Below are positions 23,403 to 26,088 of a DNA stretch of 26,088 bases, piece after piece. Under the pieces are notes generated by a model. The model saw only the letters and a program-made list of their open reading frames with translations, was not told where the DNA came from and made no database searches. Positions within the stretch are counted from its first letter, which is position 1; each line of letters opens with the position of its first letter. Made by a program: the position numbers and the translations under genes. The stretch is taken from the IMG/VR virus record IMGVR_UViG_3300009158_000175, positions 1-26,088 of that record; one strand, given 5' to 3'. The DNA comes from a virus.

Positions 23403-24500
23403 CTACAAGGTTTTCAAGATGTTGCAAATTGATGCAACAGTCTTTTCGTAAGTGAAGGTTTGACCCATTTTAATTCCTGCGGAGTTTAGGGTCTTATTCT
23501 CCGCAAAAGCTGCGGCCTTTTCAAAGGCTTGAACAGCTTCATCCTCATTAAAATCATAAATATTACCCTGATTAAATTCAGCGCCTTTCTTAAAGAAGAT
23601 GCCATCGTAAGATTCGATCTTACCAGAAGGATTAACTAGAATAGAGTTTTCCTGCGTTGCCCAGTCAAGATGGCTCGTTGCGTTCAAAACAACGCTCCAT
23701 TTTCCAAGGCACGTTGCGTTAAATGCTGGCAGACCCCAGCCTTCAGAACCAGAAAGGCCGCTCAAATCAACGTCAACGGAATTTAATATGTCGTTAACTT
23801 CGGAATTTGTAGAGACGTAAGGGAGAATATTAATATTCGCAGCTAACGACTTGTAGCCGACCAAAAGCTTTTTCATCAAATCTCTATCTAAAAAGGGGTT
23901 CAAGATGCAGCAGGACAGTTGGTATTTTGGATTGTTACCAAACTTTTTCGCCCACAGCTTAATGATCTTGTCCGTATGCTTGCGCTTTTCAAACTTACCC
24001 ATTAAAAGGAAATGAATTTTTCCTTCCAAATATTTTCTATTTGTCTTAGCAAAGTCTTGATCAAATCCAAGCGGGACATTAAATACATTTTTACAATCAT
24101 TAAGCTCAAAGCTCTTTTTAGCATAACTGCTAGAAAAGATTGTTGCATCTTGAAGGTTAACTATTGATTTCTCAACAGCTGTTGGTTCGTCGAGTTCGTA
24201 AAAACTAAACAGAACTTGATTCCTTGTGAGTCTCTTCTCGGCTCCATTAATGTGCCAAAGTTTTAAATTAAGATTATCCTTACCTAGATTAGAGTACCTG
24301 TTTTCAACGGACGACTTGATCCACTTGTGTAAATCAGCGTCGCCTTTGTTAAAGGCACTTAAATCTGGTTCTCCTATTGGGAAGTAGGAGATTTCAAAAC
24401 TACTGTTTTCTTGGGAGAGCTTATAGAATTCACGAAGAATATTATAAGACACGTTCCCAAAAGAAAGTTGGTTTAATGGAGCCTCGAAGATGATCTTCAT
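23403..24500 (-). CDS. GT4-like glycosyltransferase
   Basis: The 365 residues show two Rossmann-like halves: an N-terminal acceptor half (LWHINGAEKR, VLFSFYELDEP) and a donor-binding half starting with HFLLMGKFEKRK (~163-174). The donor motif reads SEGWGLPAFN (252-261), followed by NATSHLDWATQENSILV. In GT4 enzymes this is the EX7E motif; here E253 is kept but the second Glu is Asn (N261). It probably transfers a sugar to DNA, a virion protein or cell envelope glycan; the target cannot be told. Its ATG shares a base with the ssb stop (TAATG). Confidence 0.75.
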   Translation of the reverse strand: MKIIFEAPLNQLSFGNVSYNILREFYKLSQENSSFEISYFPIGEPDLSAFNKGDADLHKWIKSSVENRYSNLGKDNLNLKLWHINGAEKRLTRNQVLFSFYELDEPTAVEKSIVNLQDATIFSSSYAKKSFELNDCKNVFNVPLGFDQDFAKTNRKYLEGKIHFLLMGKFEKRKHTDKIIKLWAKKFGNNPKYQLSCCILNPFLDRDLMKKLLVGYKSLAANINILPYVSTNSEVNDILNSVDVDLSGLSGSEGWGLPAFNATCLGKWSVVLNATSHLDWATQENSILVNPSGKIESYDGIFFKKGAEFNQGNIYDFNEDEAVQAFEKAAAFAENKTLNSAGIKMGQTFTYEKTVASICNILKTL

Positions 24501-24940
24501 TAGATAGGAATCTCGTCGAAGTCTTGTTGAGCTGCCTTTGGAGCTTGCTTGTACGCTGGCTTAGCGGGGTATTTCTGTGCTTGAGCGGGCGCAGGAGGTT
24601 CCTGTTGCTCGTCAGTAGCGGCCTCTGCATCCTTTTTCTTTCCTCCAATGAAGTTGACGCGCTCCGCAACAACGAGAATCTTACTAAACTTCTTGCCGTC
24701 CTTTTCCCAAGAGTCTTGCTTGAGGCGACCAATGACAGAAACTAAGCTGCCCTTCTTTACGTGTTTGCTAACAAACTCGGCTTGCTTTTCCCAAGTGTCA
24801 ACGTCGAGAAAAACTACATCCTTGTCGCTAAGTGGGTTGTTAATTGCCAAGCGAAAGGTTGCTATTACCTTACCGCTGTTTGTGTTGCGCGATTCTGGAT
24901 CGGCAACAACGTTTCCTGCGAGTACTACTGAGTTAATCAT
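24500..24940 (-). CDS. ssb: Single-stranded DNA-binding protein
   Basis: A 146-residue SSB that coats ssDNA in phage replication. The OB-fold (residues ~1-100) has INSVVLAGNVVADPE, ATFRLAIN, DTWEKQAEFV and KKGSLVSVIGRL, all in the bacterial SSB order. A Gln/Pro/Ala-rich linker follows and the protein ends in DFDEIPI, close to the acidic tip that recruits partner proteins in bacterial SSBs. Its start overlaps the end of the sigma gene by eight bases and its stop overlaps the glycosyltransferase start. Confidence is high. Confidence 0.93.
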   Translation of the reverse strand: MINSVVLAGNVVADPESRNTNSGKVIATFRLAINNPLSDKDVVFLDVDTWEKQAEFVSKHVKKGSLVSVIGRLKQDSWEKDGKKFSKILVVAERVNFIGGKKKDAEAATDEQQEPPAPAQAQKYPAKPAYKQAPKAAQQDFDEIPI

Positions 24941-25514
24941 ATTTTTTTTGATAGGTTTTCTTTAACTTCTTAAAAGTTGAATTGTGTATATTTATACAAC
25001 CTTGGATAGATAAGTCAAGCTCTTTTGCGATTTTTCTCCAAGGAGTGAGCTTTTTCTTTCCATTTAAATATCTCATTTTAAATATTTTTTCCACGCGCTT
25101 ATCTTCAAAAGATTCGATGTGAGAAAATATTTCATTTAAAACTTCACTTTCATTCTGCTGGTCATTTTCGCTAGTTTCAAAAACACAATCGAAATTTTCG
25201 TCGATTTGTTGGTGGCGTCTTTTATTAGATGAGTTTAAACAAAGCCATCTTGTACAATTTCCGAGGTATGTAGAAAACTTTATATTGCGCGTTTCATCAT
25301 AAGAACGAATAGCGTCGTATATATGAGACTCTCTACTGTTCAGTAAATCATAAAAGTTATCAACAGGAGTTTCTCTCGGAGCGTAGCTATGAACCATCTG
25401 AAGATAAATACCAGAGTGGCGACTCACAATTTCTTTAAAGCAGACACTGTCGCCGTTAGATCTAACCTCTTCAATCAATTCGAGGTCATTCATTTTATCT
25501 GGTATCAATATCAT
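24933..25514 (-). CDS. Sigma-70-family RNA polymerase sigma factor
   Basis: The 193 residues contain a region-2-like part (~24-104): FKEIVSRHSGIYLQMV, then YDETRNIKFSTYLGNCTRWLC and a basic NSSNKRRH end. A region-4-like HTH follows (~137-190): KIFKMRYLNG, then TPWRKIAKELDLSIQG and a basic end. It would redirect host polymerase, perhaps to late phage promoters. Unlike T4 gp55 it keeps a clear region 4. The ATGA overlap with dut favours the start at 25514; Met8 is a possible alternative. An exact TATAAATA (- strand, 24989-24996) lies within its 3' end, ~50 bases before ssb. Confidence 0.8.
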   Translation of the reverse strand: MILIPDKMNDLELIEEVRSNGDSVCFKEIVSRHSGIYLQMVHSYAPRETPVDNFYDLLNSRESHIYDAIRSYDETRNIKFSTYLGNCTRWLCLNSSNKRRHQQIDENFDCVFETSENDQQNESEVLNEIFSHIESFEDKRVEKIFKMRYLNGKKKLTPWRKIAKELDLSIQGCINIHNSTFKKLKKTYQKKYD

Positions 25515-25978
25515 AAACCAGTCCTTTCACCAAAGCCAGCTAAACCTCTTTCCGAATCAGAAAGAGATTCGGTTCTGTGAGCTGAAAAATTAAACATTGG
25601 CATGAAAATTAACTGGCCAACCTTGTCGCCCTGTTTGTAAATCAAAGAGTTTTTTGAGAATTTCTTTCCCAAAAATCTGAACCTAAGTTTAATTGTATTC
25701 CTGTATCCTGAATCGATAACGCCAACAGAATTCGCTAAAGATAATTCGTATTTGCTAATGCTGGAGCGCGGAAACAATAATGTATAAAATCCATTTGTTG
25801 GTTGAAGCACAACACCAGTATCATATTCGATGTACAAAATGCTCTTTTTCTTTTCGTCGCAAAACACTATTTCTGGATCTGAGGATGCAACCAGATCCCA
25901 TCCAGCATCTCCCTTTGCTGGTGCGATCAGATTGTTTTCGAATCCATTTTTTAATACTTTGAACGATGTTTGTTCCAT
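25511..25978 (-). CDS. dut: dUTPase
   Basis: A 155-residue trimeric-type dUTPase that converts dUTP to dUMP and PPi, keeping uracil out of phage DNA. All five family motifs are present: DAGWDL (24-29), PRSSIS (70-75), GVIDSGYRN (86-94; catalytic D89, uracil-stacking Y92), GDKVGQLIF (117-125), and RGLAGFGERTG (144-154). The last, flexible motif ends the protein two residues after GFGERT, which is short but typical. Its stop overlaps the sigma start (ATGA). A promoter lies just upstream. Confidence 0.95.
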   Translation of the reverse strand: MEQTSFKVLKNGFENNLIAPAKGDAGWDLVASSDPEIVFCDEKKKSILYIEYDTGVVLQPTNGFYTLLFPRSSISKYELSLANSVGVIDSGYRNTIKLRFRFLGKKFSKNSLIYKQGDKVGQLIFMPMFNFSAHRTESLSDSERGLAGFGERTGL

Positions 25979-25996
25979 GATTTTGAATTTGCACAG

Positions 25997-26024
25997 ATTC
26001 TAAAATTTGTTAATTTTTTTTCAA
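25997..26024 (-). promoter_or_regulatory. Sigma-70-type promoter for the dut operon
   Basis: Reading the - strand, TTGAAA (26019-26024) is followed after 16 bases by TAGAAT (25997-26002), each a 5/6 match to TTGACA and TATAAT. Transcription would begin about 11 bases before the dut ATG, a very short leader without a ribosome binding site. AT-rich DNA makes chance matches common, so confidence is moderate. Confidence 0.45.
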
Positions 26025-26041
26025 GAAATCGCGCGAAGCGC

Positions 26042-26066
26042 AATAAAAATACGTAGTATTTTTATT
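26042..26066. promoter_or_regulatory. Perfect 11-bp inverted repeat upstream of the dut promoter
   Basis: AATAAAAATAC and GTATTTTTATT are exact inverted copies around a three-base GTA centre, 17 bases before the -35 box. It could be an operator or the hairpin of an upstream terminator; with so little GC, a terminator is weak. A smaller GCGC-GAA-GCGC hairpin sits beside it at 26031-26041. The window ends in a G-rich stretch (26074-26088). Confidence 0.4.
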
Positions 26067-26088
26067 AAAGAAAGGGGGGATCGGGGGA

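Noticed and set aside
24442-24965. Several overlapping frames on both strands across ssb
   Set aside because: They are out-of-frame shadows of ssb, whose OB-fold and acidic tail are clear.

Overview
The window is part of a tailed double-stranded DNA phage genome (or prophage) of moderate to low GC. It holds a tail morphogenesis and host-recognition region plus the edge of an early/nucleotide-metabolism block. No sheath or baseplate-wedge gene is visible. A lambda gpM-like minor tail protein, a DUF1983-like central fibre and a very long tape measure protein point to a long flexible, non-contractile (siphovirus-like) tail. The host cannot be fixed. Many starts lack a clear Shine-Dalgarno, and the fibre style (GNVGIGT repeats, S74 chaperone, 48-residue FGYG repeats) resembles environmental aquatic phages. 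No tRNA, CRISPR array, integrase or insertion sequence was seen.

Layout. (1) Bases 1-2817, + strand: the 3' end of a tail fibre gene, a gene of six ~48-residue repeats that is probably a beta-propeller, and two small conserved-looking phage genes, closed by a strong bidirectional terminator (2884-2911). (2) Bases 2935-6059, - strand: head-closure-like, HK97 gp10-like, an unknown protein in the tail-completion position, and the likely major tail tube protein. (3) Bases 6112-22502, + strand: three genes before the tape measure (probable tail assembly chaperones), the 2171-aa tape measure protein, two more tail-tube-fold proteins flanking a gpM-like protein, a small protein, an S74-terminated central fibre and an Ig-repeat protein. 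Most junctions are TAATG or ATGA overlaps, so this is one translationally coupled operon. (4) Bases 22503-25978, - strand, convergent: dUTPase, sigma-70-family factor, SSB, glycosyltransferase and Hsp20 in an overlapping operon that ends in a terminator (22906-22929), then a cysteine-free FmdB-like gene.

How they work together: regions 2 and 3 build the neck, tube, tape measure and adhesive tip, and region 1 adds side fibres or receptor-binding parts. Region 4 supplies nucleotide-pool hygiene, ssDNA binding, transcription switching, glycan modification and protein folding.

The most striking element is inside the tape measure protein. Between repeated (Y)(I/V)PNFA motifs sit a compact P-loop NTPase-like domain with a perfect Walker A motif and a PD-(D/E)XK nuclease-like domain. 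This looks like enzyme cargo built into a protein that leaves the tail during infection. A second notable feature is that three genes in the window encode versions of the same tail-tube-like fold.
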